From Cololabis saira (lineage: Eukaryota > Chordata > Actinopteri > Beloniformes > Belonidae): a stretch of DNA of 64,000 nt. A model generated the notes under the pieces. The model worked only from the letters and a program-made list of their open reading frames with translations. It was not told the DNA's origin and did no database searches. The position numbers and the translations under genes were made by a program. Numbering within the stretch: position 1 is the first letter of the stretch; every line of letters starts with the position of its first letter. Positions 54,410 through 64,000 of this stretch are shown here, one piece after another. Where the stretch lies: positions 45,212,368 through 45,276,367 of the forward strand of contig NC_084591.1 in assembly GCF_033807715.1 (NCBI RefSeq). Direction: 5' to 3'.

Positions 54410-54790
54410 ATGATGGAAATGGCAAAAGTAAGTTTAAAAAAGAGGAAGTACACCGACTGTGAGCTGGATACACTGTTGTCAGAAGTGGAGGCCAGGAAAA
54501 CGGTCCTTTTTGGTTCCCTGTGAAGAAAGGCGAGTGGGAGCTTTTGGCTACATCTGTAAACGCGGTGGGTTCTGAAAACTGCAGCACATAGGAGATCAAG
54601 AAGAAGTGGTCGGACATGAAGGTGGAGGTGAAGCGGAGAGCCGCTGCACACCAGCAAAGCGCGGCCAGGACAGGTGGTGGACCAGCCATGGAGGACCTCA
54701 CGCCGTTTGAGCAGCGCGTGTGTTCATTCGTGGGTGACACCGTCCTCACAGGAATACTGCCTGTCGGTGAGGGCAACTCCAATTAATTGA
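54410..54790 (+). pseudogene. Harbinger Myb/SANT-like protein
   Basis: ATG at 54410 encodes KKRKYTDCELDTLLSEVEAR and KTVLFGSL, then a TGA. Further pieces in shifted frames match the family (EIKKKWSDMKVEVKRRAAAH, DLTPFEQRV near 54590-54720). It would help the transposase reach the nucleus and bind the ends. Several frameshifts. Confidence 0.7.
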
Positions 54791-54828
54791 GCATCCAGAT
54801 CAAGGTAAATTATTAACTCGTTCAAATG

Positions 54829-55230
54829 TACCATAGGCCACAGTTACGGCAACTTATTGCCATGACAATAAGACACACCTTGTCGGGGCAGTAGAACAGC
54901 ATCAGTGCAGACTGACTGATTCCTGACCGGTCTGCCAACTCCCTTTGGAAGGATTCAGTTGCCAGGAAACCAAGTGTGCTCAGCATTTGTAGGGCAGCAG
55001 GTAGTGCGTGGCTCCTCCCCGTGCACCTCTCCAAAGTCCGACCCAACACTCGGCACAGAGTTCCAAGAGGATGGCTCTTGGAAATCTGAAACGGTTGAAC
55101 ACCCAGTCATCATCGTGGGCCAGTAAATCAGTGTGGTCCCTTAAGACTCGTTCCCTCCTGATCCTGCCATTAGCGATGTCCTCCCCTCCTGATCCTGCCA
55201 TTAGCGATGTCCTCCAACATAGCCAAGGCT
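54829..55230 (-). pseudogene. Harbinger transposase (HARBI1-like), N-terminal part
   Basis: On the minus strand: LLAHDDDWVFNRFRFPRAIL then SHALPAALQMLSTLGFLATE and SFQRELADRSGISQSALM, the helical N-terminus of Harbinger transposases. A frameshift near 55030 separates the parts, and the DDE catalytic half is missing. Inactive. Confidence 0.75.
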
Positions 55231-55562
55231 GCCATTGTGATTTTTGCAGGTTACGTTGTCTTGCGCCGACCTTTATATGTTCAAACTATGTGGTTAATTG
55301 TGAAATTTTTGCAATTCCACTCATCTGTAACTTATTTGGTGATATGGTGACTGTCGTGTCCTTCACATGTGGTCGTGAAGTTATTATTGATGTCAAGTTA
55401 TATTTATTTATATTTTGGACTTCACTGCATTGCCGGTCAGTGGACAAAACCTCAGAAATGTGCATACACCAGACTTGAGGTGTGTTTGAGGAACCGCAAC
55501 TTTTCACATTCAAATGACTTTTTGTACATCCAACCATGAGCCGAGAAAGTACACGAGGCCCC

Positions 55563-56464
55563 AGATCGTGCTGTATTACGATGATTTTGAAATGGCTAAA
55601 AATTTTGGTCCTAAAAAGCGGGTTCAGAAACTTTGATGTTTACTTTAAAAAGTCTCCTACCAAAGATGAATTCTGTGTTAGTGAATGTACAACTAGCAGT
55701 TCTTTTTCACACGGATGGTTTAAGGAAATGTGGTTTTGGGGAAATACTTAAGCCTCCAATTGATGACTTGAAAAGTTTAGAAACAAAAGGAGTTCAACTT
55801 CCAAGCATTGAAGAGCCATTGATTGGCTCTGTATTTCAAGTAACAGGTGATAATCTTGCCTTTAACAGCTTGTTAGGTTCCGTTGAATCATTAATGCAAA
55901 ACAGTAGTGTAGATTTTGTCTGATAGACAAGGAAGAAATTTAGTCCCACTTTACTGAAAACAATCCTGGCCTTGTTTTAAGCTCTCGAGAGCTTCATGTG
56001 GAACATTGTGACGCAGTAAAGGAGATCCAATTCTTCTTTCCATTCATGGTATTAAAAAATCTTGTATGCTCAACTCATTAAAATATTTCTACATTTGTGA
56101 CAATCATGAAGGTCATATAATGCATGATTTGTTGGAAGGGGTTGCTACAATATGAGCTCAAGTTGTTTTTTCAGCACTTGATAAAAAATGGATACATCTC
56201 CGTGAACAAATTACTGGACAGAATGCAGAGCTTTAATTATGGTTACTTAGAACATAAAAAACAACCAAGTGGATTGAAAATAAATGACAACACCAGGTAC
56301 TTAGTTCTGTCTCCATGTTTTTGTCTTGCCATTTCCTTTTTTATTTTGAAGGTCTTAACTCCCCTCTTGTTTCAGGTCACTTGCCCTTCCCCATTTTTCT
56401 TGGCCTGATTATCTCCACCTGTTCCTCGTTACCCTGGGTTTAATAATCTGCGTCTTCCTCTGTC
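55563..56464 (+). mobile_element. Unclassified element ORF fragment, copy B
   Basis: Frames at 55633-55923 (VNVQLAVLFHTDGLRKCGFG, DDLKSLETKGVQLPSIEEPL, VTGDNLAFNSLLG) and 56140-56290 (QYELKLFFQHLIKNGYISVN, LLDRMQSFNYGYLEHKK) cover one protein with frameshifts between. Inverted match to 43935-44768 with the same Harbinger insertion point. It ends where the I-clade LINE begins. Confidence 0.6.
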
Positions 56465-56574
56465 TGTACCAGTGGGTGCTGCATCGCTTCCTGCCAGGGA
56501 GTCCAGGTGCTGCGTGGATCGGAGCTGGTGGGCGGTAGGTGGTTGGCAACAGCTGGACTGTGAATGGACAGGAG

Positions 56575-57664
56575 ATGGCAGACACAAGTGACGGATCAGG
56601 AAGTGCGATGGGAGGAATTGAAGCAGATGGGAAGGATGAAAACTGGAATTTGGCAGGTCAAATAAACAGGAGAAAACGTAAAAAAGAGAGACAGCAAAAT
56701 GATAGGATCAACTCAGAAGGAACGGATAGTGAAGGAGGTGGAATAACAGTAGTGAGGCAAAGTGAAGAATATAAAATTATCATCAAACTTTCTCAAGACG
56801 GTGCGTCGTTCGGTGAGTGGAATACAATTATGTTGACGAAGGCGATACATAAGTCTGTGGGTGAAGTAAAGAATGCCAAAGTGTTGCGGAACGATTCATT
56901 GCTTATCTTTTGTAAGAATAGTGTGCAACAAGGAAAGGCCATAAGACTGGACAAGATGGATGGTAAAAAAGTGCAGTGCTCAATACCTGAAGATAGGAAG
57001 AAGTCGACTAGGGGAGTCATTTCAGGAATACCTACGGTTGTGTCAACTGAACAGATTAAAGATAATGTGGCGGGTGCAAAGGTGTTAGAAGCCAGACGGC
57101 TGAAAACCACCAGACATGGAGAGAAATGTGACAGCCTGTCGGTATTGATTACATTTGACGAGCCCAGGTTGCAGAGCAAAGTATATATAGGATATATGAG
57201 CTATGAGGTGAGACAATATGTCCCGCCACCACTGCGATGCTTTAAATGCCAAAAATATAGTCATGTAGCAGCAATTTGAAAAGGCAAGCAAAGATGTGAT
57301 AGATTTGCAGGTGAGCATGAGTACGGCAAATGTGAAGAAGGAACTAAGCTAAAGTGTTGCAATTGTGGAGGGGAGCATACTTCTGCTAATCGAGGGTGTG
57401 AAATGAGCAAAAAAGCGGCTGAGGTGCAGAGAGTTAAAATCTCGCAGGGGATTTCATATGCAGAGGTGGTGAAGAAAATAAAGCAGACAGATGCCCCTAA
57501 AACAGTGGCAGCAGAGAGTAACAGCAGACCTTGTGCAGGATGTGCTAAGCCAAACATAAAGGAGGATACGCTGATGGTAGGCAAGAGTGAATTTGTGCTG
57601 TTTATGGTTGAGGTGATCAATTGTTCAGCACAAGCAAGCAGGAAAACTGAAAAGATTAAGTGTA
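56575..57664 (+). pseudogene. LINE ORF1: nucleic-acid-binding protein with CCHC knuckles
   Basis: ATG at 56575 (MADTSDGSGSAMGG). A basic, charged N-terminus is followed by an RRM-like region and zinc knuckles: CFKCQKYSHVAAI before a TGA at 57277, then KGKQRC, and CCNCGGEHTSANRGC at 57357-57401. The downstream frame (to ~57660) has VQRVKISQGISYAEVVKKIK, usual for I-clade ORF1. The C-terminal end, EKISWTDRNKLGSSRG, is found past the insertion at about 58190-58310. It would package the LINE RNA. Confidence 0.75.
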
Positions 57665-58130
57665 AGAGCCAATTGTTTAATTTAAGTAATTCATATTTTA
57701 TTGCATTTAATTTTTTCCCTTAATATAAAAGTTGCATGTCGTCCCATACTGTCTGCTACAAGCTGCTAAAATGCGCCCCCTGGTGTTTGGGCTTTTCGTT
57801 TTTATGCGCAGTTGCATCAGTTATTAGAGGCTCAGATTATATAACATTGAAGTGAAGACGCTAGAGCAACACGTGGGATACATTATTTTGACCGTATTTT
57901 GCATTTTAAGTATTTTTGGGTGTTTTTCTGATATCTTCTTTGATTGTAACCCTTTTGTCAGGAAGATAAGCTGTGCTTTGTGCAAGTTCTGCCTTTTGTT
58001 TCGTTTGTGGGATTATCCTGTACCACGAGTGATCAGTAAACTCCACTAAAATCATCTACGGCTGTCTCCTGGAGTCTGTGAGTACGTGGTGCAGTTCATG
58101 CCTTTGATGTGCAAAGTACAGTGTGCCCGC
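57665..58130. other. Unassigned insert in LINE ORF1
   Basis: AT-rich sequence that separates two parts of ORF1. No terminal repeats or target duplication were recognised. Confidence 0.4.
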
Positions 58131-58347
58131 CCAAAAAAGTACGAGTCAACTCAAACCTGTGTCACACTGGCGAATGTGGCGTCGGATAATGAAGGAGAAA
58201 TATTCTGGAACCAAACGCCACTACATTAAGATTATTGTGAGAGCAGCTGAGAAAATATCTTGGACTGACCGGAATAAGCTGGGAAGCAGTAGAGGACATG
58301 ATAGCTAGAGAATTATCTAACTCTCAGACATGGGCTGGTGGATCTTC

Positions 58348-58949
58348 ATGTTCTTAACTATTTTACAGTGGAATGCAAGGAGAATTATCTGTAATGGACA
58401 AGAATTTAAAAAAATAGTGTCAAATTTGTCGGACAAACCGCATGTAATATGTATTCAAGAGACATGGTTAAAACCACAATGGGATTTTGTTATGTATGGG
58501 TACACTGCAATAAGGAATGATAGGGAAACCGGGAAAGGTGGAGGAGTGGCAACATTTGTGAGGAATGGGTTGAGATATAATTTAGTCAAGATAGGAAAGG
58601 AACAAGAATCTATTGTAATCAAGGTATGGACAGAAAAGAGCAGCATTACAATAGTAAATTACTATAACCCATGTAATAGACTGTGTACTGATACATTGAA
58701 TGATGCAAGTGGGCCGACACAAGGGAAGGTAATATGTTGTGGAGACTTTATTGCGCACAGTACATTATGGGGGAGTAATAATACAGATGCAAATGGGTCA
58801 GTAATAGAGGAGTTTATAGATGATATGGGTTTGGTATGTATCAATGATGGAAGAGGTACAAGGTATAATAGCTCACAGAATACAGAGAGTGTAATTGATC
58901 TGACGCTCACATCCACTATAATTGCAGGTGTTAGTACTTGGGAAGTCTT
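58348..58949 (+). pseudogene. LINE ORF2, endonuclease domain
   Basis: Starts MFLTILQWNARRIICNGQEF and has the AP-endonuclease motifs VICIQETWL (catalytic Glu), CCGDFIAHSTLWG (D-N/H variant: GDFI instead of GDFN) and SVIDLTLTS. The last part is split by the retroposon: STWEV precedes it and the SDHYPIMIKI-like end follows at 60160. The domain would nick target DNA. Confidence 0.78.
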
Positions 58950-59383
58950 TTTTTTTTTTTTTTCTTGTCTGCACACATATTAATAATTGATACCATGCAG
59001 GTAAAAAACCAAAGGCATATATATGTGCATTATTGCTATATTTAATATATATATACATATATATACGCATACATATGCATACACATACATAAATACACAC
59101 ATACAAACCCAGTGAATTTTTTTTTGGGGGGTGGGGGGGTGGAGGGGGGGTGACATCCACTGCCAATCCAGGAAGCAGGAACACATGGAGGCACACGTCA
59201 ATCTCTGGAAATCTGCAACAAAAACCACAAACAAAACACAAGACCGACAAAACCGACACGGAGCCGACCAAAACACGAGCAGTAATCGACCCAAATCACA
59301 GTCTGAGCTAACAGAGCAAGCATGCAGGTGAACAGGCCAGTGTGTATGTCTATGTGTGTGTGTGTGTGTATGTATATGATCAC

Positions 59384-59477
<94 letters not shown>

Positions 59478-59526
59478 ATATGTTTGTGTGGCTGTGTATG
59501 TGTGTGTATACGCATGTGACTGGATG

Positions 59527-59579
<53 letters not shown>

Positions 59580-60135
59580 TAGTCTTATCAAAGCTCCACC
59601 TGAAGTGTATCTATAGTGGGGGGGGGGGGGGGTGACAAGGAAGAACCCGGAACCCAGGCCACCAGCAACCCCACAGAGTGGAGAAGTAGGAGGGAGGTAA
59701 CCCACCGCCAGCGAGGGCCCCCCCCCTATCCCCCCCCCCCCCCCGGCGGGGGCGGCCAAGGGGGCCCGCGGGCGGGGCTCCCACGACCAGGAGACCCTCA
59801 CCCTCCAGGCCAACGACCCCCAACCGGCGAGGGGCCAGCCTGCCCGGAGAGACAGAGCCGCCCCGGCCGCCGACGCGGGCAGGAGCACCCGCCCCCACGA
59901 AAGTGGCCCTCCAAGACCAGAGGGGCGCCCCGCCACGGAGGCCGCGGGGGGGACCGGAGACGGGCCCGGAGAGAGGAGACCCCCCCAACAGGGCGACACC
60001 AGTGCGGGCCCGACAATGGAGGGCCCCAGACCCAGGCATCCCATTCACTCATCCATTCACCTATCCGATATCTATACTAATAATAATATGATATACTATA
60101 TACAATAATAATTGTATATATATAATAAAATAAAA
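58950..60135 (-). mobile_element. 1.19-kb non-coding retroposon with 17-bp target duplication
   Basis: Flanked by a perfect direct repeat AGTACTTGGGAAGTCTT (58933-58949, 60136-60152). The left side begins with T16, the poly-A tail of a minus-strand insertion. The interior has a (CA)n microsatellite and a C/G-rich segment (59620-60030). No ORF has recognisable domains. TSD plus poly-A indicate LINE-driven insertion; the source RNA is unknown. Confidence 0.85.
59384..59578. repeat. (TG)n microsatellites
   Basis: About 44 TG units at 59386-59473 and 25 at 59530-59578, separated by a short spacer. Confidence 0.95.
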
Positions 60136-60152
60136 AGTACTTGGGAAGTCTT

Positions 60153-61131
60153 GAATCAGTCAACAGTAGGCAGCGATCACTATCCAATAATGATCAAAAT
60201 TGGAATAGAAATACATCAAGAGGGGGAGCAAGGACACCAAGGTGGAAGTTGGGTGAAGCAGATTGGGGTGCATTCCAAATAATAAGTGACGACAGATGTG
60301 TAAAACTACTGGGAGAGAATGTAACTAATATAGAGGAAATTAATGGGAAATTGGTAACAGCATTGATACAGACATCAGAAGAAACTATTCCAAAGAGTAA
60401 AGGAAGCAAGCGGAAAAAGAGTGTGCCGTGGTGGGATGACAACTGTAGCAAAGCAATAAAAATGAGGAATAGAACATTTAGACAGTTGAAAGCTCACCAC
60501 ACACTAGATATAGTTATAGTACCAATATTAAAACCAGGTAAAGATTCATCAAATCCCTCTAGCTATAGGCCCATTGCATTAACATCGCAGTTAGGGAAAA
60601 CTATGGAACGGTTGGTGACGGAGAGACTGTCACATTTTCTTGAGAGTTACCAAAGTCCAATTACCAAAGTGGATTTTGTAAGTGAAGAGGGACGATGGAT
60701 AGTGTCTTATGTTTAGAGGCAGAAATATGAAAAGCTCAGACCAACAGAGAAATGGTGATTGCGGTATTTATGCGGTATATTGCGGTATATGATATGAAGG
60801 AGGGACTCATCAAACTCAATAAATTAGGTGTAAATGGGAAACTGTACAATTGGGTATTAGATTTCATGTTTGGAAGAACAATAGCAGTAAAAGTGAATAC
60901 AGAATATTCTAAAATATATCAAATGGATTACCACAGGGAAATGTCTGCAGTCCAATCCTTTTTAATGTCATGATCAATTATATTTTTGAGCATGTCAAAC
61001 GAGGTATAGGGAAGTCATTGTATGCTGATGAAGGGGCATTATGGATAAGGGGGCGGAATCTTGCTTACGTACAGAAGAAACTGCAGTCAGCAATTATGAC
61101 GGTGGAGCAGTGGGCAGATGAATGGGGTTTT
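60153..61131 (+). pseudogene. LINE ORF2, reverse transcriptase part
   Basis: Pieces in several frames: KKSVPWWDDNCSKAIKMRNR (pre-RT), VPILKPGKDSSNPSSYRPIA and LTSQLGKTMERLVTERLSHF (RT fingers), an A-motif region with VYDMKEGLIKLN near 60790, and SLYADEGALWIRG near 61015-61053 where the catalytic YADD reads YADE. Deletions between blocks remove parts of the fingers. Clearly dead. Confidence 0.75.
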
Positions 61132-61315
61132 TTTTGTTTTTTTGGGCTCTAGTGGCCCTTTATTGAAGATGCAGAGTGGAAAGGGGTAGAGAGAGAGAAT
61201 GGGGATGACACGCAGCAAAGGTGCGCGGGCTGGATTCGAACCCACGACCACTGCAGGAGGACTGTAGCCTCAGTATATGAGCCCCTGCTTAACCCACTGC
61301 GCCACCGAGCGGCCC
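61132..61315 (-). mobile_element. tRNA-derived SINE with 14-bp target duplication
   Basis: Minus strand: 'cggtggcgcagtgggttaag' (A box), 'cgtgggttcgaatccagc' (B box) and tail 'caataaagggccactagagc' plus poly-A. The flanking direct repeat is ATGAATGGGGTTTT (61118-61131, 61316-61329). Removing the SINE rejoins the RT frame (WADEWGFKFSVAKTQWI). Confidence 0.92.
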
Positions 61316-61455
61316 ATGAATGGGGTTTTAAGTTTTCTGTTGCAAAAACACAATGGATATGTTTTTCTAACCGTCACAAAGAGATCTCCTTGAAAATATA
61401 TGGTCAAAACATTGAACAGGTCAGTGTCGTTAGACTGCTTGGAATGTGGTTAGAT
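61316..61455 (+). pseudogene. LINE ORF2, RT thumb fragment
   Basis: Encodes GFKFSVAKTQWICFSNRHKE and RLLGMWLDEK, the end of the RT palm/thumb, then is cut by the L2 LINE tail. Confidence 0.7.
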
Positions 61456-64000
61456 GAAAAGTAAGTAAGTAAGTAAGTAAACTTTATTTGTACAGCGCTC
61501 TTCACAGACCATGGTCACAGAGCGCTTCACAGTTAAAATAAAAACAGTTAAGGGATACATACAAATTTAAGATTAAAAAGGCCAAGACAACACATTTACA
61601 ATCATAACAGCCCCAAGATAATTAGGCAAAAGCCTGCACAAATAAAAAGGTCTTTAGTTGCCTTTTGAAGGAGTCAACAGACTCCATCGAACGCAGAGAG
61701 AGCGGAAGATCGTTCCAAAGCCTGGGAGCAACGGCCTGGAAGGATCGGTCTCCTCTGGTCCGGAAGCGAGTATGAGGCACCATCAGCAGATTCTGATCCA
61801 CAGACCTCAGAGCCCGAGCTGGGGTGTAGGGCTGGATCAGATCGCTGATGTAAGGTGGAGCCTGACCATGCAAAGCTCTGAAAGTTAAAACCAGTATTTT
61901 AAAATTTACCCTAGAGGAAACTGGCAGCCAATGAAGATCTTTGAGAATAGGGGTTATGTGTGACCTCCTATTAGCGCGGGCCAGAATTCTTGCTGCAGAA
62001 TTCTGCACTAGCTGCAGGCGAGACAGCTGCTTCTTGTTTAGACAAGAGAACAAACTGTTACAGTAGTCCAAACGCGAGGACACAAATGCGTGAATGACCA
62101 GCTCCAAATCCTTTTGCGACAACATTTTCCTGAGTTTCGAAATATTCCTCAGATGAAAAAAGCAATTCCTTGTCAGCTGTTTGCAGTGTTGCACTAATGA
62201 CATGTCTTTGTCAAACACAACACCCAGGTTTCTTAGGCTCGGTTTAACAGACTGGCCCAAGTCACCCAAATACTGGTTAATCCTAGGAATGGAGGCATCA
62301 GGGGCAATAACCAGGGTTTCAGTTTTGTCTACGTTTAGCTGCAAGGTGTTCACACTTAGCCATTGTTTTATCTCCACCAAGCAATGAACTAGGGAATTTA
62401 GCCTGTGGAGCTCAGTAGGCTTGAAAGAGCAGTAAAGCTGAATATCATCAGCAAACATGTGGTAGGAGACATCAGGAAAACTCTGGACGATTTTTCCCAA
62501 GGGGATCAAATACAACAAAAATAATAAAGGACCCAAAACAGAACCTTGGGGGACTCCACACAACAGATCTGCTGACCCAGACCTTATTTGGTTAGCTGTA
62601 ACACTAAAGCTACGCCCAGAAAGGTATGACGAGAACCACTGTAGAACTGAACCTGACAGTCCTACTTCATCCCTCAGCCTTCTCAACAAGATTTGGTGGT
62701 CGACGGTGTCAAAGGCTGAGGACAGATCTAAGAGAACTAGAACAGTGCATTTTCCCGAATCAGCAGACATCATAATGTCACTGGACACTTTCAGCAAGGC
62801 TGTCTCCGTAGAGTGGTGTTTGCGGAAACCAGACTGAAATGTCTCATGGATGTTGTTTTGATCCAGGAATAATGACAGCTGCTCAGAGACCACCTTCTCT
62901 AGGATCTTGGACAAGATTGGTAGCTTAGAGATCGGCCTGAAATTACCGAGGACAGTTGGGTCTAAGCCTGCCTTTTTGAGTAAAGGCTCCACTATAGCAT
63001 GCTTAAAAGCATTGGGAAACACTCCGGAGGACAGAGAGAGGTTAACCATTTTGGTAACCCAGGGGCCAATTACATCAAACACTTTCACAAAAAGCCTACA
63101 TGGAAGGACATCCGATGAGCAAGAGGAGAGTTTCATCTTGGTCACCAGTGCTGAGATATCAGCAAGAGTCACAGACCTAAATGAGGACCACAAGCTGGAG
63201 ACAGGCTCAGCGACAGCAGGGGTTCCACACAAAAGGGGAGGGATTTTCTCCTTGATCAACTTAATTTTCTCAGTGAAAAATCTCAATAATGCATTGCTGT
63301 CCGCTTCACAAAAAACAGGAGTAACTGGTGCAGCAGGACACACAAGAGAATTGATTGCGTTAAAAAGCACTTTGGGATTTTTCTTGTTAGCTGTTACCAG
63401 TTGACGAATAAAGTCTGATCTGGCATTTTCCACTATCTCATTATATGAGGCCACAAGATCCCTGAGATGGAGTCTGTGCACCTCAAGTTTAGTGGATTTC
63501 CACAGGCGTTCAGTCTTACGACAAAGTCTCCTTAGACTCATGGTGTCTTCATTTGTCCAAGGGCACATTTTTTCCGAACTGACCAGCTTGATTTAAAAGG
63601 TGCCACCTGATCCAGAATTTTGACACAATGGTTGGTAAAACACTGAGTAAAATTGTCCACATCAAGGCAGTCCATAAACAAAAGAGGGTCAAACATGGCA
63701 GAGAAACTGTCTGCAGTATTAGCAGAAATAACACGCCTCTGAGACCTAGCTTCTATGGGCTTAGGCTCAGGGCTGAAGTGGAGATCAAACTGAACAAGAA
63801 AATGATCACTGAGCTGGACGTCCTGTACAGACACATTTGAAATGTCTAGTCCAAGGGTAAAAACTAAGTCTAAAATGTGGCCTTTCTGGTGTGTGGGCTC
63901 AGAAACATGTTGCTCAAAATTAAAAGCTTCAGTCAATGATAAAAGTTCCTTTGCGGAGCAAGATGAGCTGTCATCAACATGAAGGTTAAAATCTCCAAGG
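61456..64000 (-). mobile_element. L2-clade LINE, nearly open, running off the right edge
   Basis: The 3' end on the plus strand is (GTAA)n at 61460-61480 followed by 'actttatttgtacagcgctc', the typical tail. The ORF covers endonuclease end and complete RT. The 5' part lies outside the window. It truncates the I-clade LINE. Confidence 0.9.
61622..64000 (-). CDS. L2-clade LINE polyprotein: endonuclease end plus reverse transcriptase (one frameshift)
   Basis: From the right edge the frame reads LGDFNLHVDDSS (endonuclease GDFN), EPTHQKGHILDLVFT and LSDHFLVQFDLHF (catalytic SDH). It shifts by one base at an A6 run (63566-63571). From there 648 codons stay open: NFRPISKLPILSKILEKVVS (fingers), VLLDLSSAFDTVDHQILLRR (motif A), GVPQGSVLGPLLFLLYL, YHMFADDIQLYCSF (motif C, FADD), NLGVVFDKDM, LDYCNSLFSCLNKKQLSRLQ and LKDLHWLPVSSRVNFKILVL. 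It stops at 61622 after LKTFLFVQAFA. Apart from the A6 shift it looks full and intact, so it may be a young copy. Confidence 0.88.

Larger units (their letters stand above)
54159..55562 (+). mobile_element. Harbinger element with both ORFs, decayed
   Basis: Ends GGGGCCTCATGTAC and GTACACGAGGCCCC. It carries the two convergent genes typical of PIF/Harbinger elements: a Myb-like DNA-binding protein (plus) and a DDE transposase related to host HARBI1 (minus). It is inserted in the unclassified element that continues at 55563. The same right-hand junction is kept at 44769. Confidence 0.8.
56466..61455 (+). mobile_element. I-clade (Nimb-like) LINE, broken by insertions
   Basis: Two ORFs in the order gag-like ORF1 then endonuclease/RT ORF2. 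It is interrupted by an unassigned ~450-bp stretch (57665-58130), a 1.19-kb retroposon (58950-60135) and a SINE (61132-61315). Its 3' end is cut by the L2 LINE at about 61456. Confidence 0.75.

Noticed and set aside
59611..60080. Pro/Gly/Arg-rich ORFs of up to 354 codons
   Set aside because: Lie in the C/G-rich part and (CA)n of a retroposon; low complexity, no domain.
61205..61315. tRNA gene on the minus strand
   Set aside because: It is the head of a SINE with 14-bp target duplication and poly-A tail.

Overview
The window looks like an intron-rich piece of a teleost (probably spiny-rayed fish) genome, packed with transposable elements. The evidence is the fish-typical L2, Rex1-like, RTE/Rex3-like and I-clade LINEs, tRNA-derived SINEs, Harbinger, hAT, Ty3/Gypsy and Tc1/mariner-type elements, abundant microsatellites and a vertebrate CYP2-type gene. 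No bacterial features were seen. The window holds one host gene; nearly everything else is mobile DNA sitting in its introns or upstream of it. || Host gene: a cytochrome P450 family 2 gene lies on the minus strand. Six coding exons are visible: 42752-42913, 26229-26391, 25442-25594, 24005-24165, 9421-9489 and 6833-6937. They join in phase with GT/AG borders and give 271 codons, from the membrane anchor to the end of the ancestral exon 5. The exons carrying the I-helix and the haem-binding cysteine are not seen and should lie beyond position 1. The ancestral CYP2 exon 5 is split here by an extra phase-0 intron. || Layout: 1-6770 (downstream end): LINE fragments, a hAT-like copy with a SINE inside (12-bp target duplication), and a young non-autonomous LTR element (3530-5016) with a tRNA-Leu-type primer site and a minisatellite interior. 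6938-9420 (extra intron): L2 and RTE LINE pieces. 9490-24004 (intron 4): a set of nested TA-flanked IS630/Tc1-type elements whose transposase genes begin with an Arg/Gly-rich segment; one autonomous-type copy (19026-23898) has an intron-containing transposase gene. 24264-25377 (intron 3): another such element, expanded by AT microsatellites. 26392-42751 (intron 1): a solo LTR candidate, SINE/LINE tails, Harbinger ends, and a ~9.9-kb array (31451-41352) of tandem ~460-bp and ~1.54-kb units. The motif best conserved across this array is a palindromic RFX-type X-box. || Upstream of the P450 promoter (43000-64000): an inverted pair of an unclassified element carrying the same Harbinger insertion, a minus-strand Gypsy element with a tRNA-Pro-like primer site (44928-49212) containing Rex1-like sequence, a plus-strand Gypsy fragment with protease followed directly by integrase, a hAT copy with an 8-bp target duplication, a decayed two-ORF Harbinger, an I-clade LINE (about 56466-61455) broken by a 1.2-kb retroposon and a SINE, and a nearly open L2-clade LINE that leaves the right edge. 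|| Repeat class names are judgements from recognised protein motifs and terminal sequences; no database search was possible.
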